Source: Mangifera indica (Eukaryota; Streptophyta; Magnoliopsida; Sapindales; Anacardiaceae). From it: DNA of 64,000 nucleotides. Numbering within the stretch: position 1 is the stretch's first letter; every line of letters begins with the position of its first letter. Shown here in pieces: positions 37,074 through 50,071 of this stretch. Under the pieces are notes generated by a model. That model saw only the letters and a list, made by a program, of their open reading frames with translations, did no database searches and had not been told where the DNA came from. The DNA is taken from positions 24,149,568-24,213,567 of the forward strand of contig NC_058138.1 of the NCBI RefSeq assembly GCF_011075055.1, given 5' to 3'. Made by a program: the position numbers and the translations under genes.

Positions 37074-38060
37074 AAAGCAATATTGTGTTCAAAACAAATA
37101 ATTTATTAACAATGGTTGGATTGTTGAATTGAGATATTACATATATTATTAGAATGACTCTGCATATCCTCTTAAATGATAATTGGTAAACAGATAATGA
37201 GTTTCATAAAAGGGTAAATGTAAATATCGTAAAATGGTAAAAGTAACACTTCTAAACAAATCTCATATTGATATATAAAATAGAGGAAGATATTAAGAAT
37301 GCATGAATATCTTACATAACTTAAGAATGATAAAGAAAATTTATTAAAACTCTAAAATAAAATTTTGCTGAATTGTTTGTAAAAAGGGAAGAATATATAT
37401 ATAAAATATGGGTCAAATTCTCAAGAATGGATATTACAAGTATTAAATATACAATAATGAAGAATGTGTAGGATTAAGCCAAATATGTAAAATATTGTTC
37501 CGAATAAAGAATAATTATATATATATAGACATAGATATAAATACACATTAAAGCATCGAGATTAGAGAGTCGATTATTTTAGTTAGGAATTAATGACAAT
37601 AAGCATACAAATACCGATATGATGAAGATGTACTGTCGTCCCCTTAAAGAGTCAAAAGTTTTTTGTTTAGAGGCCGAAAAATAGTAAGGAAATTTTCCAT
37701 GAGGACACATATCACATCACAACATGCATGCATACAGTGAATGGATATAGATGCTCATCATCTCTACCAAAGATTTATCATTCATTTCATTAAAGGGCTA
37801 AACATAAAAATGAAAGTATGTTTGCAAATGCAAGCCACGCATACAAGCACGCCTTTATTGGGCAGGGCAGACACTCATCTCAGGGAGGAGTTTGTGGCCC
37901 TGAGAGGCTTCTGAAAACACAAGAGAAGAAAAAGAAATAAGGGCGAAAATGGGGAGCAATAGACTAGTAGAGTAGCAGCAGCAGCAGTAGTAGTAGTAGT
38001 AGTGATGTTGTCAACAATGGAGGACGACACCAACCCACTCTTTAACCGTCCAATGATCCA

Positions 38061-38085
38061 GAGAGAGAGAGAGAGAGAGAGAGAG
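38061..38085. repeat. (GA)n microsatellite
   Basis: An uninterrupted GA run of about 12 units, about 55 bases downstream of GCA and GTA triplet runs (37976-38002). Low complexity only; no gene is attached to it that I can support. Confidence 0.9.
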
Positions 38086-39098
38086 CCATGGGCCACCCTC
38101 TCCATTGTTGCTTTCTCAGATATAAGGAATATTTTGGATGGAATATAGATAGTGCCTCTGTCACCCTCCTCTTCATACACTTTTTCTGTCTTTCCCACTT
38201 TATATATATTATATTTCATTTTATGATAACTGTTGACACTTTTCACCGATATATGAGATTTTTACTTCACCATCATGTATTATTGAATGTAAACTTAAAA
38301 CTTAGGACACTTCATTTGGAGCTTTTGTTATGATATGGTATTGATTGGTTCATTTTAATTTAACAATTTTCTCCTTTTTTTTTTTTACTATGTCAAATTT
38401 AAGATTTGAGATTTAAATTTTATATCAAAAAATATAAATTAATATCCAATTCAAATAAGTCATCTCATTTTAAGTTCAATGATTTCTTTCTATAATTTTT
38501 TTTTCAAAAATTTTTCCCTCTATCCTCTATTCTTTTTTGGTGATTATCCTTTTTCTACATCAACAATTTTTAAGTTGCTTTGGATGACTCATTGAATGCT
38601 AAAAAGATAACGTTACTCTTGTACTATAATATTGTCCAAGACTTGATTTGAGCACAAATGACTGCTTTAAATAATAATAATAATAATAATAATATGTGCC
38701 ATAGATAAGACTTTTGTTTGGAGAAAATGTAATCTTTCACTTAGACAACCGGATGAAAAGCAAAACGAATCATTTCACCACTTGCAGAATATTTGTTTTG
38801 TTTGTAACGAATCTAAAGGAGGAAATCAATTGGGATTTGGGAACAAGAAAAATCTGATAAAATTCTACCATTCTTGAAAGTGAGTTTGGATCTTCAACTT
38901 TCGGTTACACGTACAATTAAGTCAATAAATGAAGAAGACAATAATTCATTCCACTACTTAAGCTTTAAAGAATTATTGTTGCTGTTGATACAAATGGCTG
39001 TTTGTTCTCACTTTTACATGACCAAAAATGAATCATTCTGTCTTTATGGTGATGAACTAAACCATGGGTATAAAAAATTCCTGCCATGGTTCAAATGA

Positions 39099-42000
39099 TC
39101 ATTCAGGGTTTTTTATTGAAAATTTTTCTTTATTTTGTTCATCACCGAAAGCCAAACCAAATATCTGGCTGTAGTCATCCACAAAGTGAACATCTAAGCC
39201 TTCCTTCACGTTTGGAGCAAGCTCATCAAAATCCCTCCGGTTGGCTGAAGGGAATATGATTGTCTTCACATCGCTCCTCCTCGCTGCAATTGTTTTCTCC
39301 TTAACCTGATTATTTCACACAAAATAAATATACTCAGTGAACCTGCCTCAAATAATGGCACTAAATGCATTGCAAAAGTAATGAAAGGGAGTTTTGCCAG
39401 GGAAACAATTTCCAACTTCCAGATACAGAAAAATCTTTAAGGCTTACAAAGGCAGACCAGAGACTCCATAATAAAAACCTCATCTAAGAAATAATTAGAA
39501 AATAAAGCCAAAGTTCAAAAACATCATAGGGAATATGCATATGTATTCTTCAAAAAGAAAAAGATTTGTGTGACTAATTCATTCAATATAGTATCAGTAA
39601 TGCCAAGCATAAAATATTCAAGCAATAAATTAAAGTTTGTTTGACATACCCCACCAATTGGAAGGATCTTCCCAGTTAGTGTTACTTCCCCAGTCATTGC
39701 TAGATCCTTCCTGACATACTTCTTCATGGCAAGAGACAACATTGATGTAACCATGGTGCAACCTGCACTAGGCCCATCCTTTGGAGTGGCCCCTGCTGGA
39801 ACGTGGAGATGAAGTTTGGAATTGGCAAAGAAAGGATTATCTGGTTCTTTCTCAAGCAAGATGGATCTTGCCACTGTGTGAGCAATTTGTGCACTTTCTT
39901 TCATAACATCTCCAAGTTGACCAGTAACATGCAAAGCCCCTTTTCCATCTCCTTGCTCAACCTCAGTGGTCTCTATATATAAGGTGGAACCACCCATTGC
40001 AGTCCAAGCAAGACCCATCACAACTCCAACTGGAGTTTGATCATAGATGCGCTCAGCATGGAATACAGGTTTACCAACATAATCGGCTAAGTTTGATTCA
40101 TCAACCAATACTTTCTCAACTGACTTAGCAGCTTCATTCTCCTTTATCTTCTCTTGATCTGTTATATCCTGTACAGAATAAAAAAGTATGAATATACAGG
40201 ATGAAGCTACCTTGGAAGGCTTTGAACAGAAAACACTTGCCAAGTGATACACACACACACACACACATATATAACAAAGCAAAGTACTAAACAACTGCAC
40301 TGGATAAGCTCAGAATAACTGTTTGTCTTATCTCATGGTTTCTGGAGCAAGTACTCATTTACTTATGAATTAGATGATAACCTTTAAGCGAATTTAGTCA
40401 AATTACGATGTTGGAAAAATTTTTTGTTCTCATACAAAATTCATATATTATACCTTAAACGAAAACAATTTCAAACAAGTAACACCAGTCTGTACCTTTA
40501 AATCCACACCAGTCTCAGATTGGTCATCTTTCAACAGAGTCACAGTCAGAACAGGGGTTTCAGTAGTTTGCTCATGACTGCTAGTCTCCACTGTTTCGGC
40601 TTCAACCTTCATGTCACTTCCAACTATGTTTTGACTTGATTCATCAACACTTTCTGCCTCAGATTTACCAGGCTCCACAACCTCTCCAGCAACAGCAGAT
40701 TCACTGTGTGCTCCTTGTCGCACAAGTTTCAGAGCAATCTGCCACAACCATACATTCTAGTGCTTCACAGTTTGAACTAAAATATAAATGAAGGGGAAAA
40801 AATGGTGCAGTAGCAGAGTAAAGCTTTTTGCCAATAATTATATACTATATATACATAAAACGCAAATATTAATAGTGCATACCTTGCGGTAAATCTTTTC
40901 TATTTGCTTTTGAAGATTACGAACCCCTGCTTCTCGGCAGTAATTTTCAATCAGGCTGAGAAGCGCTGCATCAGTCACCTCAACCTAGAACAAATTAGCT
41001 TGTAAGGGTTAAATATCTTCTATCCTCGAGAAATATATCAACAAATTATCTCGTTTTACAAGATAGAGGTTACCTGTTCAGGCATGATACCACACGCTTC
41101 ACGCGTAGCCTTCTCCAAATAGTCCCTGGCAATGTGCATTTTCTCATCAGTGATATACCCAGCAATAGCAATTACTTCCATCCTGTCCAAGAGAGGGTTG
41201 GGAATATTCTCCACAACATTTGCTGTGCAAACAAACAGAACCTACATTGAAGATTTGAAATATTAAGGTACAAATCCAAAAAAATCCCACACCCAATTTC
41301 CAGCCTGACATGTGACGTGCTGACTCAATGTTAACAACACAAGATTTAATCACAGAAAACTTGTGTAAAACATCTAAAAGTATGCAAAGGTACAGTATGA
41401 GTCTACATGCCAACCGCCAGAAAAATCTTCAACAATGAGAAAAACAAAAAGATAGCCAAAATTAACAACAAATTAATCTATTTTTCTTGATATGCCACTC
41501 TATTGCAACAATATATATGTAGGAAGGTACCATCAATGGAAATCTCTGCTATTACTAACCTTTGATAGGTCAATTGGAACATCAAGATAGTGGTCCAGAA
41601 AATTAGCATTTTGTTCTGGATCAAGGAGCTCCAACAATGCACTTGCCGGATCACCAGCATGTCCCCTTCCCAACTGCCACAATACAGAATATTCAGATTT
41701 CAACACATCAATGTCGTAAACATTATCTTTCCAAACTAGAATATAATTATAAAAACAAGGCACAAAGTAATCATTCTGGACTGTATAATAGATAGGAGGA
41801 AAAGAACACCAGTTATTAAATTCAAATTAATCAAGTCTTACAGCCTTAGTACCTTGTCTATTTCATCAATCAGAACAAGAGGATTAGCTGTCCCGACATT
41901 TTTTAGGCACTGCACCATCTTTCCTGGCATAGCTCCAATATACGTTCGCCGATGCCCCTGAAGACAGTGGAAGTCAATAATAAATTTTCAATACTTTATT

Positions 42001-45000
42001 TATAACCATACAGCGGCATACAATTTTATTCCCAGTAGTAGATGACTTTAATTACCTTGATTTCAGCAACATCAGCTAAACCTCCAACTGAAAACCTAAA
42101 GAATTTACGGTTTAAAGCACGTGCAATTGAACGACCAATGCTAGTTTTGCCCACTCCAGGCGGGCCAGAGAGACAGATGATTTTTCCTGGAATAGGTATA
42201 TTAACAAAATTAAGAGCCTGAAATAGCTTCCAAGTGGGATGATTTCCATTCTTCATGGCCACCATGAAGTCAGTTTGCTAATGCTCCATATGGCATCACA
42301 GATTGTTGCAATATAATGATGACAAATAAGAAAAAAAATTAAAACATTTTTGTTATGCTAATATATTTTCAAACACATTAACAACTAAAAAGAAACATTA
42401 CCAACCTTGGGAGGTTCCCCTAAGTTTTCCAACAGCAATAAATTCCAATATCCTTTCCTTCACATCAGTCAATCCATAATGGTCTTCATCAAGAATTTTT
42501 TGTGCCCGAAGGACATCAAAATTCTCATCACTGCATTTGAAATTGAGGAATAAAAAAAATTTAAAAATCTAAAACCAGAAAATAGAATGTTTTTATGTAA
42601 GGCCAAAATGAATCATAAATATATGAAGACAGAAAATCCATCATAAATATTCCAACAAAAACAGCAGATTTTGTGCTGTACTACTAGCACCATAGTGGAA
42701 AAACAACCATCACCATAAAATAGTTTTCATTCTCCCAATGATTCTATCAACTTAATTAAATTGAATAGACCATGGAAAAGTATACTTTCAAATTATCAAA
42801 GCAAAACTGTTAGTTCTACAAGCACAGGGTTGTCGTATAATATTCATCTTGAAAAAATTAACCAAGGTCAACATCACATCTTTTGTCATTCTTTGGGATA
42901 AAATACAAGCATGCAAATAGGTACAGCCCAAATGAAAAAGCACAAAAACCTGTAGCTTCCCCAAGGTAGTGCAGTCAACCAATCCAAATAGTTGCGAGTT
43001 ACATTGAATTCACTAGAACTGGCCTCTAACAGCTGCAGTTTTGTAAGCTCCTCTTCTATAACTTGCAGAACATGAGATGGACATTTGTCCTTATATTGCT
43101 CAATCCTTTCCCTGAACTTTGCTGCAATAATGAATGAGAAAAGAGTAACGAAAGTCATATTGATTTTTCTATAAGATTGTAAACTAGACCTGAAAGATAA
43201 TTTAAATGAAACTAACAGGAAAGGGCTGTTTTGTCATCTGTCTCTAATCCAAGCTCCTGCAACAGGGGCAAGAATCAAAATACAGAAGTCAATATAAAGC
43301 CCAGCTCAATACATATTTGTAACAATCTATCATAGTTTCTAGAGATAGAGTATAGTAAATACATATAAAAAATAACTGAAGCTAATACCTTCTTTATAGC
43401 CTTAAGTTGCTCATTTAACAAGTAACGGCGCTGCTCACCACTGATTTTTTCTTCAATTGCTTTTGCAATCGATTCCTACACATGACCCAAGAAAGGTAAA
43501 GACCTAATGAATGTGGATCAAATAACAAGAAATAACCACAAACATTAGCATGATGTACCTGAATCTTACTGATTTCCATTTCTTTCTTCACCAACTCCAG
43601 TGTCAGTTTCAAGCGTTTATACACCTGAGTTTGACCACAGGAAAAAAGTGACTAAAATAAAAAGGAATGAAGGAATAAGAAGGATGTATTACAACCATCT
43701 AATGACAGTTTAGAGAAAGATTCTTGGATGTAGACAGCAAAACATTCTACACCCTATTGTCCAAAAGGAGGGGTGCTCAAATAATAATGTTCCAGAATAA
43801 AGCTGGGAATTCAAGATTAGCCACCGATTAAGATGTGCAACATACATCCAGCTCTTCAAGCACTTGCTGACATTGCAATTTGTTTCCACCGGATATTGCA
43901 GCTCCAAAATCTGCTAACTTTGGAAAGCTAAAATCACCCACATGCTGCAGCAATGGGAGAGAAAAGATGTCACTATACTGAACAAAAAATGAAACCAATT
44001 TAATCAATCAGTATGTAGTTATAAAATATATCCAATGTAAGGAGCACGCATGCAAAACATTTTATATAAACAGGAATTGACATGCAAACATCATAAACTC
44101 ATTATAAACAGTCAATGAATCAAGCAAAGAAACTGAAGTGGCAATTTGTAATCAGAGGCAGTAGCACTACTAGAAAGATGGCAGGGAAAGAAAAGTTCAA
44201 AAGTATCAAAGTAAGATGTTGCCTTAATAGATGATGAAGATGATAGGTGTTATCAATGCCAGAGAAGAGAAATTTAAGCTTTATCCCAGTTTATTGGCAT
44301 ATGTTAGTGCGAATTGCAAAATAGACCAGAAAAAAATTTGGATGAAGTAAAGCTAAGCTCTAGACCAAACTGACGATGAAAAGTAAGAGCATCTCAAGGA
44401 ACACATATAGACAATTATTCAAAACACACATGTACAAACCTGAGTATATGTTTGAACATGATCTCTCCAAAGGGAACTTGTCTTCAAAACATCTCTTAGA
44501 GTAGATATAACCTCAAATGATGTGGCCTTTATAATATCATCATCCTTGTCATATGGTTTATCCTGCAATGTTTAAAGATAGATCAATAGAACATCATTTG
44601 CATATATAGAACACTATGACTTAGGAATCAATCAAAATTGAGCATAGAAAGAATACCTTGAGATGATCAACTTTGACAGTCAAGGGTTCCTCATTAACCT
44701 AAATAGAAGACATCATTTTCAGTTAAGAAACATCTCCATCAATATATGACATAGAAGTAAACAGACAGGACAGTTCATCAAGTACCAAACTCTAGGACAA
44801 CTGGAAGGAAATTTTAGTACATCAATATCTTGCTTACTCACCAACTCTGTTATTCGAAGTCGCCTGTGGCCAATAAGGATAACCTGATCTCCTTGGATGC
44901 TTGAGATCTGCAGCATTATACCACAGATTCTTAATTGTTAAATCATAGACACACAGTTCTTTACTGTTGAATCTCATATGTATTGACATTTGAGGACATT

Positions 45001-46199
45001 AAGCTAACAAATGGCTATAATTCCCACATAACCTGATACCTGGGCAAGTGTACCAACTTCATGAAGTCGATTAAACAACTCTTTTCCTTTAAGATCATAT
45101 ACACTTTTTTCAGTTTCAGAACCTGAAGAATCAGCCCCTGGCTCATCTTTAAGAAGGAACGCCCCAGCATAAGGGGCCTGACGTTTTCGGCTTTCCTGTA
45201 AAGCTGCTAACAATTTTGGATCCTGCAACAAAATTTAAAACTTTGGTAAGCAACACCTCAATTAAACTCCTTAAAGTAAACCAACAATGTCAGCATGTAA
45301 TGATGTGCATGCCATATAACAAGATAGAAGCTCCAATACCTTGACATAAATTGGCATGTAGAAACCAGGAAAAAGAGGTCTATGAGGCAATGGTAATGCC
45401 AAAACCTGCCATGCACAAAATCAAGCATTAAGATAAATGGTGAATTCTAACCATAAACCCATCAAGTCAATCATAAACGCTTTAAAATTTATAAACTAAC
45501 ATTACTACTTGTCTATGATATTATTAAAACCCAAAAAAAAAAAAAATACTAACTTTAATCCTTAAAGTTCTTCTTCAGCTAAAGAAATTGTTTTAATATT
45601 CAATGTGAAATTGCATTAAAAATTCCATTCCCTTTCTTCAGTTTCTCACCAACAAACTAAATATAAATAAGTTAATTTTACATCTTAGAAGCTCTTATTC
45701 AACTGAAATTTTGATTTTAACAGTAAAAATGCGTTGAAATTGCTACTAACGTTCTTGCATTATTGTAAATTGCAGAAAAAAAAAATTCTTCATTCTACTT
45801 CGATTTTTTAATTTCCGTCTCATTTTCACCAACCAATCAAACAATTACAAACGAAAACAAAAACTTTATTCAACCAACCGTCAAATAATCCTCGGGCCGA
45901 GGGTTAGTAGAGACAATAGCTGAAGAACTCTTCGAGTCAGACTCTTCGGAGTCTGTTTTAGCATGCTTTAGCTCAACCTCGACCAGCGACCCATCTTCGC
46001 CCCCGTCTCCAGAAGAATCGGAGCAGAAAAACCTCCTGTAAGTCACCGTACGGCTCCTCCGGGACGTCAACCCGGTGATTTGACTGAGCGCGTCGAGAAA
46101 CGGGGAGGACGACGAAGGCTTGTTTCTAAGAGCCGTAACGGTGGCGAAGGCGTGAGTCTGCCGGCACGACGCGGCGGTGGAGGAGAGAAGTTTCAGCAT
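39099..46199 (-). CDS. LON1: Mitochondrial Lon protease, 20 exons, 992 aa
   Basis: ATP-dependent serine protease that degrades damaged matrix proteins. Exons (transcript order): 46199-45879, 45405-45340, 45222-45040, 44907-44842, 44698-44657, 44562-44440, 43944-43846, 43624-43559, 43475-43389, 43256-43217, 43121-42950, 42530-42406, 42186-42056, 41957-41853, 41673-41560, 41241-41074, 40984-40883, 40738-40496, 40168-39650, 39305-39099. They join in phase to 992 residues. The Ser/Arg-rich first exon is a presequence. The substrate-binding LON domain follows ([19 protein letters not shown]), then the AAA+ module with Walker [10 protein letters not shown], Walker [11 protein letters not shown], and the C-terminal protease with the Ser of PKDGPSAG and the Lys of [10 protein letters not shown] (Ser-Lys dyad), all intact. 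Exon 18 holds a Glu/Ser/Thr-rich insert of about 65 residues between the AAA+ and protease domains, not present in bacterial Lon. A dual plastid location is reported for some plant LON1 and cannot be judged here. Confidence 0.95.
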
Positions 46200-46539
46200 T
46201 GGAAATTTGGGGAGACTCTTAAAGGGGTAAAATCCGAAGATTTAGAAAGCTTGAGGGGCGGATTGAGATGGAGTGAAGTTGCATTGAAGAGAAGAAGAGG
46301 AGGACAGAGGAGGGTGTTGCAGTTTAAGCCCTGCATAAACCCTTGATTTCGTGTCTGGTTTGAGGGTTTTAAGTGAATTGACTTTTCTGTCCTTTTATTG
46401 TAATTAATGTTCTAGTGTGTCCTCGTTTGTATTAAGAGAGGTTTAGTGTATTAATAATATAGTACTAAATATTTATTTGTAACTTCCTATGCAAGAAATC
46501 TACTTGTTCTAGAATCCCCTTCGTATTGTGGACTTCTCC
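46200..46539. promoter_or_regulatory. Lon 5' flank
   Basis: About 340 bases separate the Lon start codon from a MULE-type MITE, so the proximal promoter must be short or must include element sequence. No clear TATA box seen on the minus strand. The antisense open frame at 46080-46346 is a shadow of Lon exon 1. Confidence 0.35.
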
Positions 46540-46548
46540 TAGAATTTA

Positions 46549-47240
46549 GGGCCAAAGGACAATTTCCGACCCAAGGTTTAATGGAAGGACAAATTCCCAC
46601 CCCATTAACTTTCAAAAACCCAAATACTCACATTTTTACTATTATAAATAGGGGTAAAATTGTTATTTAACTAAAAATATTAAAAAAATAAAATACTATC
46701 ACGTTTTTTCTCCACTCAAGGTTTGAAAAATTGTTATTTCCCCCCTAGGGTTTCATTCCTTCTCCGATAACATTCTCTGGCCGACCTTCCATTTATCGAC
46801 GCTCTAGCTTCCATAACAAAGATGCAGTCATAAAAAGGTCACGAAGATGACAATTGGAAGTGACATCATTGAAGATTCGTTATACAATGGATCGTCTGGA
46901 AGTAACGTCTGACACCAATGATCTCCAACCAAAATTTAGAGTTTTAGACCAGGAGGAAGAGAGAAGTTGGAAGGGAGAGAGAACGAGACTGGAGACGACG
47001 AACTCCGCTGTCTCTGGTGATAGGTTCAAAACTCTAAGGTGAAAATGTGATTTTCAAACTTTCATTAGAGAAAATCAAATTCATAAACTTAGGGAGAAAT
47101 AAATTATTTTTTATTTTTTATGAAATAACAAATTTACCCCTATTCATAATAATAAATAGTTGGGTATTTAAGTTTTTGAAAGTTAACGGGGTGGGAATTT
47201 GCTCTTCATTAAACCTTGTGTGGGAAATTGTTCTTTGGCC
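46549..47240. mobile_element. MULE-type MITE (copy 1) between Lon and the PPR gene
   Basis: A 692-bp element with very long inverted repeats. The left arm begins GGGCCAAAGGACAATTTCC and the inverted right arm GGCCAAAGAACAATTTCCC; similarity runs for about 120 bases on each side (ACCCAAGGTTTAATGG, TTAACTTTCAAAAAC, AATAGGGGTAAA). A perfect 9-bp duplication TAGAATTTA flanks it (46540-46548 and 47241-47249), as for Mutator-like elements. The inner 350 bases differ from the arms and contain a GAG-rich open stretch at 46854-47042 without similarity to a known protein. No transposase. Confidence 0.88.
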
Positions 47241-47249
47241 TAGAATTTA

Positions 47250-48263
47250 TTTATTCATTATTTTTTTTTTCTAAAAAAGGGAAATCTTTATTTTAAATTA
47301 AACTAATTTATGTTACTACGTTTTTTGTCAATAATTTTTTAATTTTGCAACTATGAATCTGTTTGGGTTGGGTAGCGGTAACATATATATTTTTATTAAT
47401 ATTAATTGAGTTAGATTGTAAAAAAATATATTTATAATAATATTTTATTTTTCTTTTTTAATAAAAGATTATTTACAAGAAACGCAGTCCAGTATCTATT
47501 GGTGTTAGTTAATGTTTAAAATGTATATCAAATTTGAGTGGAAACAATGGAATTATGATAATCATGATGATGTTTTTAAGATGGGCAATTTACTATTCAA
47601 AATATATGTTTATTATTATTATTATTATTAGTTTTTTTTTTTTTAAATTATGATTGATAATAAAAATTGATATTCTTATACTTTTGTACAATCTTCAACT
47701 TATAATATAAAAGAAAAAGTTATATATATATATAATTATATATTTCAATATTGACAATAAATATACACAAATTTTATGAATATAAAATGTGGATAATAGT
47801 GTATTCTTAATTTGATCAGAAATTATTCTTTTCTTTTTCACTTAATAGTTGGGGATAAAAAAAATATAATAATATGTTAGAACTGTGAGAATGATTATAA
47901 CTGTTAAAAGTTCTCCTTCTCCTACCGAAATGTATTTTGCATATGCATAATTAGTAATATTGGTTCAACATGGAAAATTTTTTAGGGTCAAAATAGTAAT
48001 CGTGTATCTAAAGTTTGATGGGTTTTCTTACCCAAACTTTAAACCTACAACTTTCTCGTCACTTCAAAAAGCTTGTTATGTATAGATTTTGGTGCTTCAC
48101 ACATCATGAATCTCCTTAAAATAAATAAATAAATTAGAAAATTCCAACTTTAATCAATATTTAAGAATTACCCTAATTTGGCTTATAGGCCGCTATAGAG
48201 TTCAGACTGACTGAGCGGTATTTTCTGGCTCTCAATTTCACTACTTTGAGCAAAGCCACGCTC
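47250..48263. other. Upstream region of the PPR gene
   Basis: AT-rich, with an ATT microsatellite at about 47609-47630. Nothing else recognised. Confidence 0.4.
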
Positions 48264-50071
48264 ATGCCACTAAAATCCCTTTTTTCCTCGGGAAAATTCC
48301 CACTCGGGAAAATTTGCTCCCCAAACAAACAGAGCATCAGGCCTTTCTGTTCTGCAAATTCAACCGCAGAAAACATACCCATTATCATAGACCTTATAAG
48401 ACAGCAACATTGGTCAAAACTCACAACACATTTGAGTACCACAAACCCCAAAACACTTCTTCAACAACTTATCGATTCTGAAGCTGATCCAGATCTCATT
48501 CTCAGGTACTTTAATTGGTCAACAAAAGAGCTTAAACTTTTCCACCCTTTAGACCTCACTTGCAGACTATTATACTCACTAGCAGCTGCGAAAAAGTACT
48601 CAAAGATGAGAAATTTTTTGCATCGGTTTGTTCAAAATGAGAGCTTTCATTCTGTTTCTTCGATTTTTCATGCTATTTCGTTGAGTAGCGATAGTTTGTG
48701 TATTAATTCAATCATTGTTGATATGTTGGTGTTGGCTTATGCTAAAAATATGAAATACAATCTGGGTCTAGAGGCGTTTAAGGAGCTGGTGATTATGGGC
48801 TGAACTTATCAGTTCTATCTTGTAATCAGTTGTTGAGTCTTTTAGTGAAAAAGGAGAAATTTGAGGAGGTGGAGTATGTTTATAAGGAGATGCGGAGGAG
48901 AAGAATTGAGTTTAATTCGATTAGTTTTAACATTGTGATTAATGGGTTGTGTAAAGTTGCGAAATTGAATAAAGCTAGTGATGTTATTGATGACATGAAA
49001 TTGTTGGGGGTTTCGCCAAATTCCATTACTTATACTACTCTTATCGATGGATATTGCAAGAAAGGTAATCTTGGGAAAATGTATAAAGCTGATGCGGTTT
49101 TGAAGGATATGGTGGCAAATGGAATTCGACCTAATGAGAGGACTTTCAATGTATTGATTGATGGGTTTTGTAAGGATAAGAATTTATCGGCAGCTATGAA
49201 GGTGTTTGAGGAAATGAAAAGTCAAGGTGTGACAAGCAATGTGATTACATATAATTCACTGATCAATGGGTTATGTATTCATGGGCAGCTTGACAAGGCT
49301 GTTGCTTTGAGGGATGAAATGATGAGCTTGGGTTTGATGCCAAACGTTATTACTTATAATGCACTTATAAAAGGGTTCTGTGAGAAGAAAATGTTGGACA
49401 AAGCTAGGGAGTTGTTTGATGATATTTCAAAACAAGGAATGGTTCCCACTGCAATAACATATAACACATTGATCAATGCTTATTGTAAGGATGGGAAAAT
49501 GGAGGATGCTTTTGCATGGCGTGATGCTATGTTAGATAGAGGGGTGTTGCCTGATATTTCAACATATAACTGCTTAATTGGGGGTTTATGCAGAGAGGGA
49601 AATGTTGAAGAAGCTAGGAAGATCACAGATGAATTGAGAAACAAGTGTTTGAGAGCTGATCTTGTAACATATAATATATTGATTGGTGCACTGTGCAAAG
49701 AAAGGCGGTCAAAAAATGCTGCGAAACTCTTGGATGAGATGCGCAAGGTGGGTTTGAGTCCAAGTCATGTGACATATAATACTTTGATGGATGGTTACTG
49801 TAGGGAAGGAAACCTTGTTGCTGCATTGAATTTGAGAAAACAGATGGAGAAAGAAAAGATGCGACCTAATATTGCAACATATAATGTACTGATAAGGGGC
49901 TTCTGTCAGAAGGGCAAGCTACAAGATGCAAACAGTCTTCTTAATGAGTTGTTGGAGAAGGGTTTAATCCCAAATCAAACAACCTATGAGATAGTTAGAC
50001 AGGAAATGATGGAGAAAGGCTTTGTTCCAGACATAGAAGGCCATATGTATAATGTTTCAGGCAGATTATAG
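48264..50071 (+). pseudogene. PPR protein, P class, with a one-base frameshift
   Basis: Intronless gene for a pentatricopeptide repeat protein, probably about 600 residues, most likely mitochondrial and acting on RNA. 48264-48802 encodes a basic Ser-rich N-terminus and the region ending LGLEAFKE. The frame then hits TGA at 48801-48803. One base is missing near 48785-48788: reading on in the -1 frame gives GDYGLNLSVLSCNQLLSLL, the expected continuation, open to a TAG at 50069-50071. After the break ten full 35-residue P-type repeats follow (for example NVITYNSLINGLCIHGQLDK), then a tail ending FVPDIEGHMYNVSGRL. The tail and repeat order strongly resemble Arabidopsis At1g09820, from memory. Every other codon looks selected, so the break is recent or a sequencing error. 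I list it as a pseudogene because the frame is broken as given; a base error is a real alternative. Confidence 0.85.

Larger units (their letters stand above)
30398..39098. other. Gene-poor AT-rich stretch with transposon remnants
   Basis: 8.7 kb without a convincing gene. 32338-32460 and 32590-32700 are diverged direct repeats (GAATTCATGAG ... GGATCAACCCT / ACAATTCATGAGG ... TATCAACCC), suggesting a decayed element. 35215-35620 is another repeat-rich piece. 36176-37073 is a possible hAT element (listed separately). TATATATAAAAG at about 33584-33595 could be a TATA box, but no coding sequence follows; a noncoding RNA there is possible and unproven. 37975-38085 carries GCA/GTA and GA microsatellites. 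Short open frames at 33915, 37875 (-) and 38874 are not recognisable. Confidence 0.5.

Noticed and set aside
37875..38246. Minus-strand frame of 123 codons
   Set aside because: Thr, Ala and Ser-Leu runs come from triplet and GA microsatellites; no similarity to a known protein.
46080..46346. Arg/Gly-rich frame on the plus strand
   Set aside because: Antisense shadow of Lon exon 1 and its leader.
49480..49826. Minus-strand frames within the PPR gene
   Set aside because: Shadows of the PPR repeats on the opposite strand.
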